Part shown: in pieces, positions 30,517 through 38,795 of the stretch
Layout: each line of letters begins with the position of its first letter
How positions within the stretch are numbered: position 1 is the first letter of the stretch
From: an uncultured Aquimarina sp.
Lineage (GTDB): Bacteria; Bacteroidota; Bacteroidia; Flavobacteriales; Flavobacteriaceae
NCBI GenBank assembly: GCA_947496355.1
Contig: CANMCO010000007.1
Location: 124,001-188,000 of the forward strand
DNA length: 64,000 nucleotides
Direction: 5' to 3'
Made by a program: the position numbers and the translations under genes
The notes under the pieces: model-generated
Database searches by the model: none
Seen by the model: only the letters and a program-made list of their open reading frames with translations
What the model was told of the DNA's origin: nothing

Positions 30517-31418
30517 TCTTTATACAGGGTTACGTTGTTGTTTTTAATTTCATATTTCAAACGCATGGGTATGGTAATAGATTGTAATGCTGTTTGAATA
30601 TCTGAATGTACAAAATTACCTGTAAAAAGTTTATTTTGATCTATATTTTTTGTAGAGATTGTTACATTATACTGTCTTTCAAACTCTTTGAGTATATAGA
30701 TATAAGGAATACTAGAAAATGTACTGCGATTATCTGTCCAATTTGGCTTGATTAATGATGTATTGTCATTAATAACCTTATTTTGTATTACTTTAAACAC
30801 TTTTCCGGTGGGAAGATCTATTATGTTTTCTTTGTAAGTAACTCTTACTAGTCCTTCATAACAAACAACTTCAAAGTAATTTTCTCGTTGTTTTATATTA
30901 AACTCTGTACCCAAGACACTAATAATCCCTGATGAAGTGATTACATCGAATTTTTTCCCTTTTGCAACATCAAAATAAGCTTCACCATCAAGTTTGACTT
31001 CTCGATTATTTTCCCAATCCTTCTTTTTGTAATCAATAGAGGACAATGCATTAAGCCTAACGATAGTTTGATCTGGTAATTCAATAGATGTTTTTTGACT
31101 AACTAGGGTATTTACACTGGTTATATCTGTGGTAAAGAAAGTGAAATAAGCTCCTATTCCTAAAACAAATATTGCTGCAATTCTAATTAAAATATTTAAT
31201 GCAGACTTAGAACCTTTAATGGTTTTACGTTCCTCTAGTTTTACTTTTAAGTCCTTTAGACCACTATCTGTGTCGTACTTTGGAGTATCTATTCTTTTTG
31301 CCGTTTCAGAAATTTTAATGTAAGAATCGTAGGCGTCTAAACTTTTAAACGCCTCTGATTCTAATGTTGTTAGCTGTTCATTATCCAGCCACTTCTTTAT
31401 GAGATCTTTTTTTTTCAT
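30513..31418 (-). CDS. FecR family anti-sigma factor
   Basis: A 301-residue inner-membrane regulator that holds or activates the partner ECF sigma factor. It has a cytosolic N-domain, one membrane segment (about residues 73-94), a periplasmic FecR domain (about 110-210, with LPDQTIVRLNALSSIDY and GEAYFDVAKGKKFDV) and a C-terminal DUF4974-type domain (about 233-300) that probably meets the receptor STN domain. A candidate ECF promoter lies about 20 bases before its start. Confidence 0.93.
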   Translation of the reverse strand: MKKKDLIKKWLDNEQLTTLESEAFKSLDAYDSYIKISETAKRIDTPKYDTDSGLKDLKVKLEERKTIKGSKSALNILIRIAAIFVLGIGAYFTFFTTDITSVNTLVSQKTSIELPDQTIVRLNALSSIDYKKKDWENNREVKLDGEAYFDVAKGKKFDVITSSGIISVLGTEFNIKQRENYFEVVCYEGLVRVTYKENIIDLPTGKVFKVIQNKVINDNTSLIKPNWTDNRSTFSSIPYIYILKEFERQYNVTISTKNIDQNKLFTGNFVHSDIQTALQSITIPMRLKYEIKNNNVTLYKE

Positions 31419-31433
31419 AGCAAGATTTCTATG

Positions 31434-31464
31434 TATATAACAATTATATGTCGAAAATTCCTAC
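31434..31464 (-). promoter_or_regulatory. Candidate ECF-sigma promoter of fecR
   Basis: On the minus strand GTAGGAATTTT (31464-31454) is followed by nine bases and ATTGTT (31444-31439). The GGAA core resembles ECF -35 elements. The same 11-mer and downstream box at identical spacing precede the divergent lipoprotein gene at 32093, and a weaker version precedes the FAS1 gene at 32927. Confidence 0.6.
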
Positions 31465-31473
31465 CCTTGACTT

Positions 31474-31989
31474 CTAAATTCCGTCAATTTCTTTTCTAAG
31501 CCTTTCTAAGCCTCCGTAAATCCTTTTTTCTACAGCTTTTCTAGAGATTCCCAGCAACTCAGCAATTTCTTTATGTTTCTTACCTTCAACTCTGTTAAGT
31601 AAGAATGCAACTCGTTGAGGTTCTGTGAGTTTTGCTAGAGCATTTTGATATTTCAAAAGATATTCTTTTTCTTCTAAAACAAACTCGGGGCTTTCATTAG
31701 TTCTATCAGAATACTCGTTTTGTTGAAATTTTAGTTTTACCTTATTGTGTTTTAATTGGTTTAAAGTTAGGTTATTGGCAACAGTAAAAAGAAAACTTCT
31801 GGCTTTTTGAAGTGATATTTTCTTACAGTTATCCCATAGCTTGATAAATGCTTCCTGGACTTTATCTTTTGGATCAACGCTTTCTCCATATTTATAATAG
31901 ATGAAATCGTGCAGTTCTTTAGAATGCTTAAGGAAAAGCTCTGAGAATAACTTCTCTTCACAAATATTGTCAAATAGATTTTTTGGCAT
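31474..31989 (-). CDS. ECF sigma-70 factor, FecI-like
   Basis: A 171-residue sigma factor with region 2 (about 12-80, including DKVQEAFIKLWDNC and ARSFLFTVANNLTLNQL) and region 4 (about 110-165, LTEPQRVAFLLNRVEGKKHKEIAELLGIS). It is the first gene of the sigma-fecR-receptor set. A 55-base gap separates it from fecR and contains the proposed ECF promoter, so fecR and the receptor can be induced independently of the sigma gene. No copy of the motif was found upstream of the sigma gene itself. Confidence 0.94.
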   Translation of the reverse strand: MPKNLFDNICEEKLFSELFLKHSKELHDFIYYKYGESVDPKDKVQEAFIKLWDNCKKISLQKARSFLFTVANNLTLNQLKHNKVKLKFQQNEYSDRTNESPEFVLEEKEYLLKYQNALAKLTEPQRVAFLLNRVEGKKHKEIAELLGISRKAVEKRIYGGLERLRKEIDGI

Positions 31990-32031
31990 TCTGTTTTTTT
32001 TTGTTAAAATTAAAAAAAATAGCCTTTATGA

Positions 32032-32061
32032 GTAGGAATTTTGCTCCGTATATTGTTTTAA
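32032..32061 (+). promoter_or_regulatory. Candidate ECF-sigma promoter of repeat lipoprotein
   Basis: GTAGGAATTTT (32032-32042), nine bases, then ATTGTT (32052-32057), 35 bases before the ATG at 32093. It matches the fecR upstream motif in all 17 defined positions at the same spacing. Confidence 0.6.
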
Positions 32062-32092
32062 ATTAAATTAGTATAGGAAAAATTACTAAATA

Positions 32093-32755
32093 ATGGAGAA
32101 GAAAATTTTGTATTTGCTTGCGGTTGGGATGATCTTATTTGTATCCTGTCAAGAAGAAGAAGAGGTAGTTATCGATCCAACTATTGATAATACGATTCTC
32201 AGGGGTTCTCAGTTAGAGAGTCTAATGAAAAAGGTTGTTATACATGATGGCTCTTTTGATGATGTTGTAGATGGGGGTAATTGTTTTAGTATTAATTTAC
32301 CTTATACCATTCTTCAGAATGGAGAAGAACATCTTATAAATGAACTTTCTGATTATCAAGGATTATTTGATACAGATATAATTGAAATTCAATTTCCTAT
32401 TACCATAACTTTATTTGATCATTCCGAGGAAATAATAAGTACAATATCACACTTGGTTGATTTTGCTAATATGTGCCAAGTAAATGATGATGACATAGAA
32501 TGTGTTGATTTTATATACCCAATACGCTTATCAACATTTGATAACAGGTCAAACGCTTTTAGTTCTTTAGACATTGGACATGACTCTGGGATGTTCGAAT
32601 TTATGTCTAACGTAGACGAAAATACTTCAGTTAGCATCAATTATCCTATCAATTTGCAATTGCATAATGGGCAAAGGGTGGGAGCACAGCATAACAGTGA
32701 TTTGCTAAAAATAATTTTGGATGTTGTCTCTGTTTGTGATGAAAATGATAATTGA
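32093..32755 (+). CDS. Lipoprotein with four YPI-type repeats
   Basis: A 220-residue lipoprotein of unknown family. Signal peptide with lipobox ending at Cys19, then an acidic linker. The mature part contains four similar beta segments, SINLPYTI (66-73), EIQFPITI (98-105), DFIYPIRL (139-146) and SINYPINL (181-188), each followed by a turn and a hydrophobic helix-like stretch; cysteines are at 64, 128, 137 and 215. It is divergent from the ECF sigma gene and has a proposed ECF promoter, so it is probably a target of that system. The terminator after it makes it a single-gene unit. Confidence 0.8.
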   Translation: MEKKILYLLAVGMILFVSCQEEEEVVIDPTIDNTILRGSQLESLMKKVVIHDGSFDDVVDGGNCFSINLPYTILQNGEEHLINELSDYQGLFDTDIIEIQFPITITLFDHSEEIISTISHLVDFANMCQVNDDDIECVDFIYPIRLSTFDNRSNAFSSLDIGHDSGMFEFMSNVDENTSVSINYPINLQLHNGQRVGAQHNSDLLKIILDVVSVCDENDN

Positions 32756-32781
32756 GAAATAATAAAACTATATATTTGATG

Positions 32782-32808
32782 AGTCGTCTATAAAAGGCGA
32801 CTTTTTTT
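32782..32808 (+). terminator. Intrinsic terminator after repeat lipoprotein
   Basis: AGTCGTC (32782-32788) pairs with GGCGACT (32796-32802), one G-U, loop TATAAAA, with seven T (32802-32808). A TATATTTG at 32771-32778 resembles a promoter but would start transcription inside this stem. Confidence 0.8.
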
Positions 32809-32872
32809 GTTTAACATTTAGTGTTTAAACATTAAACAAAAAGTTAAAATAATGCTAAAGTCATTTTTGAGG

Positions 32873-32903
32873 GTTAGAGTTTCTTTGTATAAGTTGTTTA
32901 ATC
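32873..32903 (+). promoter_or_regulatory. Possible ECF-sigma promoter of first FAS1 gene
   Basis: GTTAGAGTTTC (32873-32883), nine bases, then GTTGTT (32893-32898). It shares 7 of 11 and 5 of 6 positions with the fecR and lipoprotein motifs at the same spacing, and lies 28 bases before the ATG at 32927. Weaker than the other two. Confidence 0.35.
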
Positions 32904-32926
32904 ATCAAACAACAAATTTTAAAACC

Positions 32927-34276
32927 ATGAAAATTAAAAAAATCTTTAAAACAGTTTTAATTACATTATTTGTAGTAACTATTTTTTCTTGTAGTGATGA
33001 CGATGATACTACATTTCCACAATCGTCTGAGACTATTGCAGATTATGTAGCAGGAAATCCGAACTATAGTTCTTTATTGGCCGCATTACAAAAAGCAGAG
33101 TTGGTTGAGACGTTAGACGGTAATGGAAGTTTTACCGTTTTTGCTCCTAATAATGCTGCTTTTGATACCTTCCTTACAGGTTTGGGAGTTACATTAGATG
33201 ATCTTTCAAAAGAGGATTTAACTCCAATATTACTTAATCATGTAATTGGATCTGAAGTAACTTCAGCACAATTGTCTACAGGGTATGTTTCTAACTTGGC
33301 TAATGTAAGTACGTATGTGAATACTTCAAATGGAGTAGTACTTAATGGTGATGTTACGGTAACCACACCGGATATAGATCAATCTAATGGAGTAATTCAT
33401 GCCGTGGATAAGGTAATCCCATTACCATCATTATTAACTTTTGTAGCAGCAGATACAGATTTAACTTCTTTAGCTACAACCGCGACTGCTGATATTGCTG
33501 CGGCATTAGGTGATGCGGATGCCGAATTAACACTCTTGGCTCCTGATAACGGTGCTTTTACAGCTCTTGGAGATATTTCAGGAGTTTCTACAGCTGAATT
33601 GGAGCAAATTTTACTAAACCATGTAATCGCAGGAACAAACCTATCTTCTGGTTTAACTACCGGATATGGAGAAACATTAGCAACTTATGGTGATACAAAT
33701 AATAACCTAAATATTTATATCAACACTGATGGTGGTGTCAAATTTAATGGAATATCTGACGTTACAACTGCAGATATAGTAGCAAATAACGGTGTGATTC
33801 ATAAAGTTAATGCAGTGATTACTTTACCAACGGTTGTGACTTTTGCAACTGCAGATGCTACATTTAGTACGCTTGTAGCGGCATTAACCAGAGAGACTGA
33901 TTTTACTTTTGTAGCAACTTTAAGTACAGAAAATGGTACAGCACCAGCACCATTTACCGTATTTGCTCCTACAAACGATGCTTTCGGAGATTTGTTAACA
34001 GAGCTTAGTCTTGCAGATTTAAATGCTATTCCTACAGCTACCTTATCGGCAACGTTAAGTTACCATGTTGTAGCCGAGGCAAATGTAAGATCTACTAACC
34101 TTACAGACGGACAGGTTGTTACTACTTTAGAAACAGGCACTTTTACCGTTAATACTACAAGTGGAGTTACAATTACAGATGAAAATAGCAGAGTTACCAA
34201 TGTTGTTGTTCCAGATGTTCAGGCGGCTAATGGTGTGATCCATGTAGTGGATCAAGTATTGTTACCAATGGAATAA
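32927..34276 (+). CDS. Fasciclin (FAS1) lipoprotein, three domains
   Basis: A 449-residue surface or periplasmic lipoprotein (lipobox at Cys22, then an Asp run). Three FAS1 domains follow, at about 36-168, 170-300 and 302-449; each has a FTVFAPxNxAF or similar H1 box and a GVIHxVDxV H2 box. FAS1 domains mediate adhesion or protein-ligand binding. I chose the ATG at 32927 over one at 32852 because a proper lipoprotein signal starts there and the proposed promoter lies between. The second FAS1 gene follows after 116 bases. Confidence 0.9.
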   Translation: MKIKKIFKTVLITLFVVTIFSCSDDDDTTFPQSSETIADYVAGNPNYSSLLAALQKAELVETLDGNGSFTVFAPNNAAFDTFLTGLGVTLDDLSKEDLTPILLNHVIGSEVTSAQLSTGYVSNLANVSTYVNTSNGVVLNGDVTVTTPDIDQSNGVIHAVDKVIPLPSLLTFVAADTDLTSLATTATADIAAALGDADAELTLLAPDNGAFTALGDISGVSTAELEQILLNHVIAGTNLSSGLTTGYGETLATYGDTNNNLNIYINTDGGVKFNGISDVTTADIVANNGVIHKVNAVITLPTVVTFATADATFSTLVAALTRETDFTFVATLSTENGTAPAPFTVFAPTNDAFGDLLTELSLADLNAIPTATLSATLSYHVVAEANVRSTNLTDGQVVTTLETGTFTVNTTSGVTITDENSRVTNVVVPDVQAANGVIHVVDQVLLPME

Positions 34277-34305
34277 TAATAATAATTTCCCCCAAAATTG
34301 TTTTT

Positions 34306-34347
34306 CTGGGCTGTTTCAAATATCACTTTTATCATGTAACAGCCCAG
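34306..34347 (+). other. Hairpin between the two FAS1 genes
   Basis: CTGGGCTGTT (34306-34315) pairs perfectly with AACAGCCCAG (34338-34347) across a 22-base loop. No T-run follows (ATTCTCTTAC), so it is not a standard terminator; it could set relative mRNA levels of the two genes. Confidence 0.45.
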
Positions 34348-34392
34348 ATTCTCTTACACACACTTCTTTTTACAAATTAAAACCTTACAGTA

Positions 34393-36168
34393 ATGAAAAC
34401 GCTAATCAAAAGATTGACGGTACCTTTCTTGTGCCTATTTGTAATGAATTTTTTTCTATCCTGTCAAAATGATGACGGCTTTGAAAATGAACAAGAACTT
34501 GTTGAATTTGAAGAATCTAAAATCATCAGCTTTGACGAGATTGAATTAATGACTCAGAATATTATTGATGGTGAATTATCCGAGCCAGAAAGTAAATCCT
34601 TTGGTGAAAATAAATCTACATTAAACAGAATAAGTAGAGAAAGAAGAATTTATGATTTTTCTGCAGCAGTAAATAGTGGAGCAGGAACCGGGAGAGAAAT
34701 ATCGGGAGAGCTTAAACTAAATTTCACGCTCTATCATGCTAGTTTTACTATTGTTAGAGGATATTTAGAACTACCCGATGGTACAAAAGCAAGAGCTCGT
34801 GGTGCCATCATAAGTGATGGAGTAGTATATCTAATAATTAATCCTCCTGGAAGAGATTTGATTTTGGGTATAGGAAAAGTAGGAGATAACGGTGATATAG
34901 ATGGTAGTTTTAAATTATTTAGCTCTGAAGGTTTTGGAAGAGGTACTTGGGACGCTAAGTTAAAAGAAACAATTTTCCCTAATAAATCTATTGTAGAATT
35001 AATTGTTGAAGATGGAAGATTTACTTCTTTAGTTGGTGCGTTGCAGGCAACAGATCTTGTAGACCCATTAACGGGAGAAGGACCATTTACAGTATTTGCT
35101 CCTACAGATGAAGCGTTTGCTGCATTAGATGAAGTTCCAGAATTAGAAGTTTTAAAGCAAGTTTTGTTATATCATGTCGCTAGTGGGAGATTTAACACTT
35201 CTCAACTACTTAGTGAAGAAATGATAACCACTCTACAAGGAGAAAATATAAAAGTAAGCCTTACTGATAATAATGAAATTGTTATTAATGATACTGTAAA
35301 ATTACTTTCGGCAAATATCGGTGGATCAAATGGAGTCATTCAGGTAATTGACGCGGTGTTAATACCTCCATCATTCCAACCATTACAGTCTATAGTTGAA
35401 ATTGCAGTTAATACTCCAGAACTATCCACTCTAGTTGGGGCATTACAAGCGGCTAATTTAGTTGATGCGCTTAGCGGAGAAGGACCTTTCACAGTTTTTG
35501 CACCTACAAATGCTGCTTTTGACGCGCTAGATGCAATTCCTCAGGGTGACGCGTTGACCGAAGTCTTGTTATATCATGTTGCTTCAGGTAGGTTTACTGC
35601 AGAAGATTTGATTCAAGGGCAAACAGTAACTACATTACAAGGAGAAGAAGTTACGATTGCCGTTGATGGAGAAGGAAATGTTATTCTAAACGGAACAATT
35701 AAAGTTGCGATTGCAGATATTGAGGCATCAAATGGTGTTGTTCATGTAATAGAAGGTGTTTTAATACCCCCAGCACCATTACAGTCTATAGTTGAAATAG
35801 CAGTTAATACTCCAGACTTATCTACTCTTGTGGGAGCATTGCAAGCAGCGGATTTGGTTGATGCACTTAGCGGAGAAGGACCTTTCACAGTTTTTGCACC
35901 TACAAATGCTGCTTTTGACGCGCTAGATGCAATTCCTCAGGGTGACGCGTTGACCGAAGTCTTGTTATATCATGTTGCTTCAGGTAGGTTTACTGCAGAA
36001 GATTTGATTCAAGGGCAAACAGTAACTACATTACAAGGAGAAGAAGTTACGATTGCCGTTGATGGAGAAGGAAATGTTATCCTAAATGGAACAATTAAAG
36101 TTGCAATAGCCAATGTTGAAGCTTCAAATGGTATTGTTCATGTTATAGAAGGGGTATTGATCCCCTAA
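34393..36168 (+). CDS. Lipoprotein with novel N-domain and three FAS1 domains
   Basis: A 591-residue lipoprotein (signal peptide to about residue 24, lipobox LSC). Residues about 85-195 form a beta-rich domain I do not recognise (SGELKLNFTLYHASFTI, LPDGTKARARGAIISDG). Three FAS1 domains follow, at about 197-326, 332-459 and 464-591. Domains two and three are nearly identical, including a 215-bp stretch with no base change, which indicates recent duplication or gene conversion. It is probably co-expressed with the preceding FAS1 gene. A terminator follows. Confidence 0.9.
   Translation: MKTLIKRLTVPFLCLFVMNFFLSCQNDDGFENEQELVEFEESKIISFDEIELMTQNIIDGELSEPESKSFGENKSTLNRISRERRIYDFSAAVNSGAGTGREISGELKLNFTLYHASFTIVRGYLELPDGTKARARGAIISDGVVYLIINPPGRDLILGIGKVGDNGDIDGSFKLFSSEGFGRGTWDAKLKETIFPNKSIVELIVEDGRFTSLVGALQATDLVDPLTGEGPFTVFAPTDEAFAALDEVPELEVLKQVLLYHVASGRFNTSQLLSEEMITTLQGENIKVSLTDNNEIVINDTVKLLSANIGGSNGVIQVIDAVLIPPSFQPLQSIVEIAVNTPELSTLVGALQAANLVDALSGEGPFTVFAPTNAAFDALDAIPQGDALTEVLLYHVASGRFTAEDLIQGQTVTTLQGEEVTIAVDGEGNVILNGTIKVAIADIEASNGVVHVIEGVLIPPAPLQSIVEIAVNTPDLSTLVGALQAADLVDALSGEGPFTVFAPTNAAFDALDAIPQGDALTEVLLYHVASGRFTAEDLIQGQTVTTLQGEEVTIAVDGEGNVILNGTIKVAIANVEASNGIVHVIEGVLIP
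35380..36168 (+). repeat. Tandem FAS1-coding repeat, 396-bp period
   Basis: Two copies (35380-35775 and 35776-36168) are offset by 396 bases, exactly 132 codons. Bases 35470-35684 and 35866-36080 (215 bp) are identical by eye; outside them the copies differ by scattered, mostly synonymous changes. Confidence 0.93.
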
Positions 36169-36208
36169 TATATTCCATAATTGAGTGTTTTTTAATTAGC
36201 CAAAAAAG

Positions 36209-36259
36209 CAAAAGGTTATTTGTGCGTCTTAAAGTACGTTGCTCATAACCTTTTGTTTT
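36209..36259 (+). terminator. Intrinsic terminator after FAS1 genes
   Basis: CAAAAGGTTAT (36209-36219) pairs with ATAACCTTTTG (36245-36255), 11 bp with a 25-base loop, then TTTTATTTT. Confidence 0.75.
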
Positions 36260-36315
36260 ATTTTAATAATTTGAAAATCAAGGCTATATTGTTTTTATTA
36301 AAATTGTTCTATAAA

Positions 36316-36381
36316 ATAAAGAATGGATTTACAATTCTATAAACCCATTCTTTATTTATACACTTCAAATCCTTAAATTTG
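36316..36381 (+). promoter_or_regulatory. Inverted repeat and promoter of ffh
   Basis: TAAATTTG (36374-36381) matches TAnnTTTG exactly, 47 bases before ffh. Just upstream, two 16-base arms (36316-36331 and 36340-36355) pair with one mismatch across an eight-base loop. The repeat may be a second terminator or occupy the -33 region; its role is open. Confidence 0.55.
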
Positions 36382-36428
36382 CACCTGTCTATCGATAAAG
36401 ATAGAATTCTCAAAACAGGATACATATT

Positions 36429-37757
36429 ATGTTTGATAATTTAAGTGATAAGTTAGATAAGGCTCTACATATTCTAAAAGGGCATGGTCAAATAACAGAA
36501 ATAAATGTTGCTGAGACACTTAAGGAGGTGCGTAGAGCATTAGTTGATGCCGATGTAAATTATAAAATTGCAAAAGAGTTTACTGCTACAGTAAAAGAGA
36601 AAGCTCTTGGTCAAGACGTATTAAAAAGCTTGAAGCCAGGACAATTAATGGTGAAGTTGGTTAAAGATGAACTAACTGAATTAATGGGCGGTGAGGTAGC
36701 AGGAGTTAATCTGTCAGGAAACCCTTCAGTTGTCCTAATGTCTGGTTTACAGGGGTCTGGTAAAACTACTTTTTCTGGTAAATTAGCCAATTTTCTTAAA
36801 ACTAAAAAAACTAAAAAGCCTCTTCTTGTTGCTTGTGATGTATATAGACCAGCGGCAATTGATCAGTTGCATGTTGTAGGAGAACAAATTGGTGTTGAGG
36901 TTTTTAGTGATAGAGGAAATAATGATCCAGTTGCTATTGCCAAAGCCGGTGTTGCACATGCAAAAGCTAATGGGTTTAATGTAGTTATTATTGATACAGC
37001 TGGTCGTTTGGCAGTAGATGAAGTAATGATGACCGAAATTGCAAATATACATAAGGAAATTACTCCCGATGAAACATTGTTTGTGGTTGACTCTATGACT
37101 GGTCAAGATGCGGTAAATACTGCCAAAGCTTTTAATGATATTCTTAATTTTGATGGAGTAATTCTGACTAAGCTAGATGGTGATACTAGAGGTGGAGCAG
37201 CAATATCAATTAAATCAGTAGTTAATAAACCTATCAAGTTTATTGGTACTGGAGAGAAAATGGAAGCTATTGATGTTTTCTATCCATCCCGTATGGCAGA
37301 TCGTATTCTTGGGATGGGTGATGTAGTTTCTTTGGTAGAAAGAGCTCAAGAGCAATTTGATGAAGAAGAAGCTAGAAAACTGCAAAAGAAGATTGCAAAA
37401 AATCAATTTGGGTTTGATGATTTCTTAAAGCAAATTCAGCAAATCAAGAAGATGGGGAATATGAAAGACCTGGTTGGAATGATACCCGGAGCTGGGAAGA
37501 TGATGAAAAACATGGATATTGATGATGATGCTTTTAAGCATATTGAAGCTATAATACATTCTATGACACCAGATGAGAGAACGAAACCTCAAATTATTAA
37601 TGCGAGTAGAAAGAAACGCATAGGTAAAGGTTCGGGAACATCTATTCAACAAGTGAATCAATTACTTAAACAGTTTGATCAAATGAGTAAGATGATGAAA
37701 ATGATGCAAGGTGGCGGAGGAAAGAAGATGATGCAGATGATGGGTAAAATGAGATAA
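36429..37757 (+). CDS. ffh: Signal recognition particle protein Ffh
   Basis: SRP54-type GTPase that binds signal sequences and 4.5S RNA and delivers ribosomes to FtsY. The 442-residue product has the N domain, a G domain with GLQGSGKTT (106-114), DTAGR and TKLDGDTRGG, and a Met-rich M domain ending KKMMQMMGKMR. Complete. Confidence 0.98.
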   Translation: MFDNLSDKLDKALHILKGHGQITEINVAETLKEVRRALVDADVNYKIAKEFTATVKEKALGQDVLKSLKPGQLMVKLVKDELTELMGGEVAGVNLSGNPSVVLMSGLQGSGKTTFSGKLANFLKTKKTKKPLLVACDVYRPAAIDQLHVVGEQIGVEVFSDRGNNDPVAIAKAGVAHAKANGFNVVIIDTAGRLAVDEVMMTEIANIHKEITPDETLFVVDSMTGQDAVNTAKAFNDILNFDGVILTKLDGDTRGGAAISIKSVVNKPIKFIGTGEKMEAIDVFYPSRMADRILGMGDVVSLVERAQEQFDEEEARKLQKKIAKNQFGFDDFLKQIQQIKKMGNMKDLVGMIPGAGKMMKNMDIDDDAFKHIEAIIHSMTPDERTKPQIINASRKKRIGKGSGTSIQQVNQLLKQFDQMSKMMKMMQGGGGKKMMQMMGKMR

Positions 37758-37799
37758 TATTTGAATTTAATTTAAAACTTATATAAGTAAATAAGGGTA

Positions 37800-38681
37800 A
37801 TGGAAATATTAGATGGGAAAAAAGTAAGCAACGATATTAAAGATGAAATCGCCGCCGAAGTTCAAAAAATGAAAGAACGTGGTGAGAAAGTCCCACATCT
37901 GGCAGCCGTTTTAGTTGGTAGTGACGGTGCCAGTCTGACATATGTTGGTAGTAAAGTAAAAGCATGTGAGCGAGTAGGTTTTGAATCTACTTTGGTTAGA
38001 ATGCCTAGTACAACTAGTGAAATAGAGCTACTTGCTAAGATCAAAGAGTTAAACGAAAATGACGATATCGATGGTTTTATTGTTCAATTACCATTACCAC
38101 CACAAATTGATACACAAAAAGTGTTATTGGCAGTGGACCCTGATAAAGATGTAGATGGTTTTCATCCAATGAACTTTGGTAAAATGGCATTAGATATGTC
38201 TACTTTTATTCCTGCAACTCCTTTTGGTATTCTAGAACTACTAGAACGATATGATGTGGACACAAAAGGAAAACATACTGTTGTAATAGGTAGAAGTCAC
38301 ATTGTAGGTAGGCCTATGAGTATTTTGATGGGAAGAAAAGGTTGGCCTGGTAATTCTACCGTTACTTTAACCCATAGTCATACAAAAAATATTACCCAGA
38401 TTATTTCTCAGGCAGATATAGTAATTTCAGCACTTGGTGTTCCTAATTTTTTAAAAGCAGAGATGGTTAAAGATGATGCTGTTGTTATTGATGTAGGTAT
38501 TACAAGAGTATCTGATGATTCTAGACCTAAAGGATATAAAATTGTTGGTGATGTTGATTTTGAAAATGTAAGTAAGAAGGCCTCGTATATTACTCCAGTT
38601 CCAGGAGGTGTAGGTCCAATGACAATAGCTATGCTATTGAAAAATACTTTGTTGGCTAGAGAAAGACATCGTGCCGATTAG
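37800..38681 (+). CDS. folD: Methylenetetrahydrofolate dehydrogenase/cyclohydrolase
   Basis: Bifunctional enzyme of one-carbon metabolism, interconverting 5,10-methylene-, methenyl- and 10-formyl-tetrahydrofolate with NADP. The 293-residue product has the YVGSKVKACERVGF segment with the catalytic Lys, QLPLPPQ, PATPFGILELL, the Rossmann motif GRSHIVGRPMS and PGGVGPMTIAML. It follows ffh after 42 bases and ends at a strong terminator. Confidence 0.98.
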   Translation: MEILDGKKVSNDIKDEIAAEVQKMKERGEKVPHLAAVLVGSDGASLTYVGSKVKACERVGFESTLVRMPSTTSEIELLAKIKELNENDDIDGFIVQLPLPPQIDTQKVLLAVDPDKDVDGFHPMNFGKMALDMSTFIPATPFGILELLERYDVDTKGKHTVVIGRSHIVGRPMSILMGRKGWPGNSTVTLTHSHTKNITQIISQADIVISALGVPNFLKAEMVKDDAVVIDVGITRVSDDSRPKGYKIVGDVDFENVSKKASYITPVPGGVGPMTIAMLLKNTLLARERHRAD

Positions 38682-38711
38682 GTAAACAATTATTACACTA
38701 AATAATAAAAT

Positions 38712-38745
38712 AAAAAGCCTGGTAATGTTTATTGCCAGGCTTTTT
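38712..38745. terminator. Bidirectional terminator after folD
   Basis: A 15-bp stem (38712-38726/38731-38745) with A-run and T-run arms around GCCTGG/CCAGGC and a GTTT loop. Confidence 0.92.
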
Positions 38746-38755
38746 ATATGTGAAA

Positions 38756-38782
38756 AATACTTCGAATTTAATTCGAAGTATT
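38756..38782. repeat. Near-perfect palindrome in convergent region
   Basis: AATACTTCGAATT (38756-38768) and AATTCGAAGTATT (38770-38782) are perfect complements, forming a tight hairpin between two terminators. It has no T-run and could be a protein-binding palindrome or an mRNA end stabiliser. Confidence 0.6.
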
Positions 38783-38795
38783 AACTTAACTAACC

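Noticed and set aside
32771..32778. Exact TATATTTG promoter-like box
   Set aside because: It directly precedes a terminator stem (32782-32802), so a transcript from it would begin inside the hairpin; treated as chance in AT-rich DNA.
32807..32839. Dyad TTGTTTAA/TTAAACAA before the first FAS1 gene
   Set aside because: AT-rich inverted repeat overlapping the terminator T-run; no independent sign of function.
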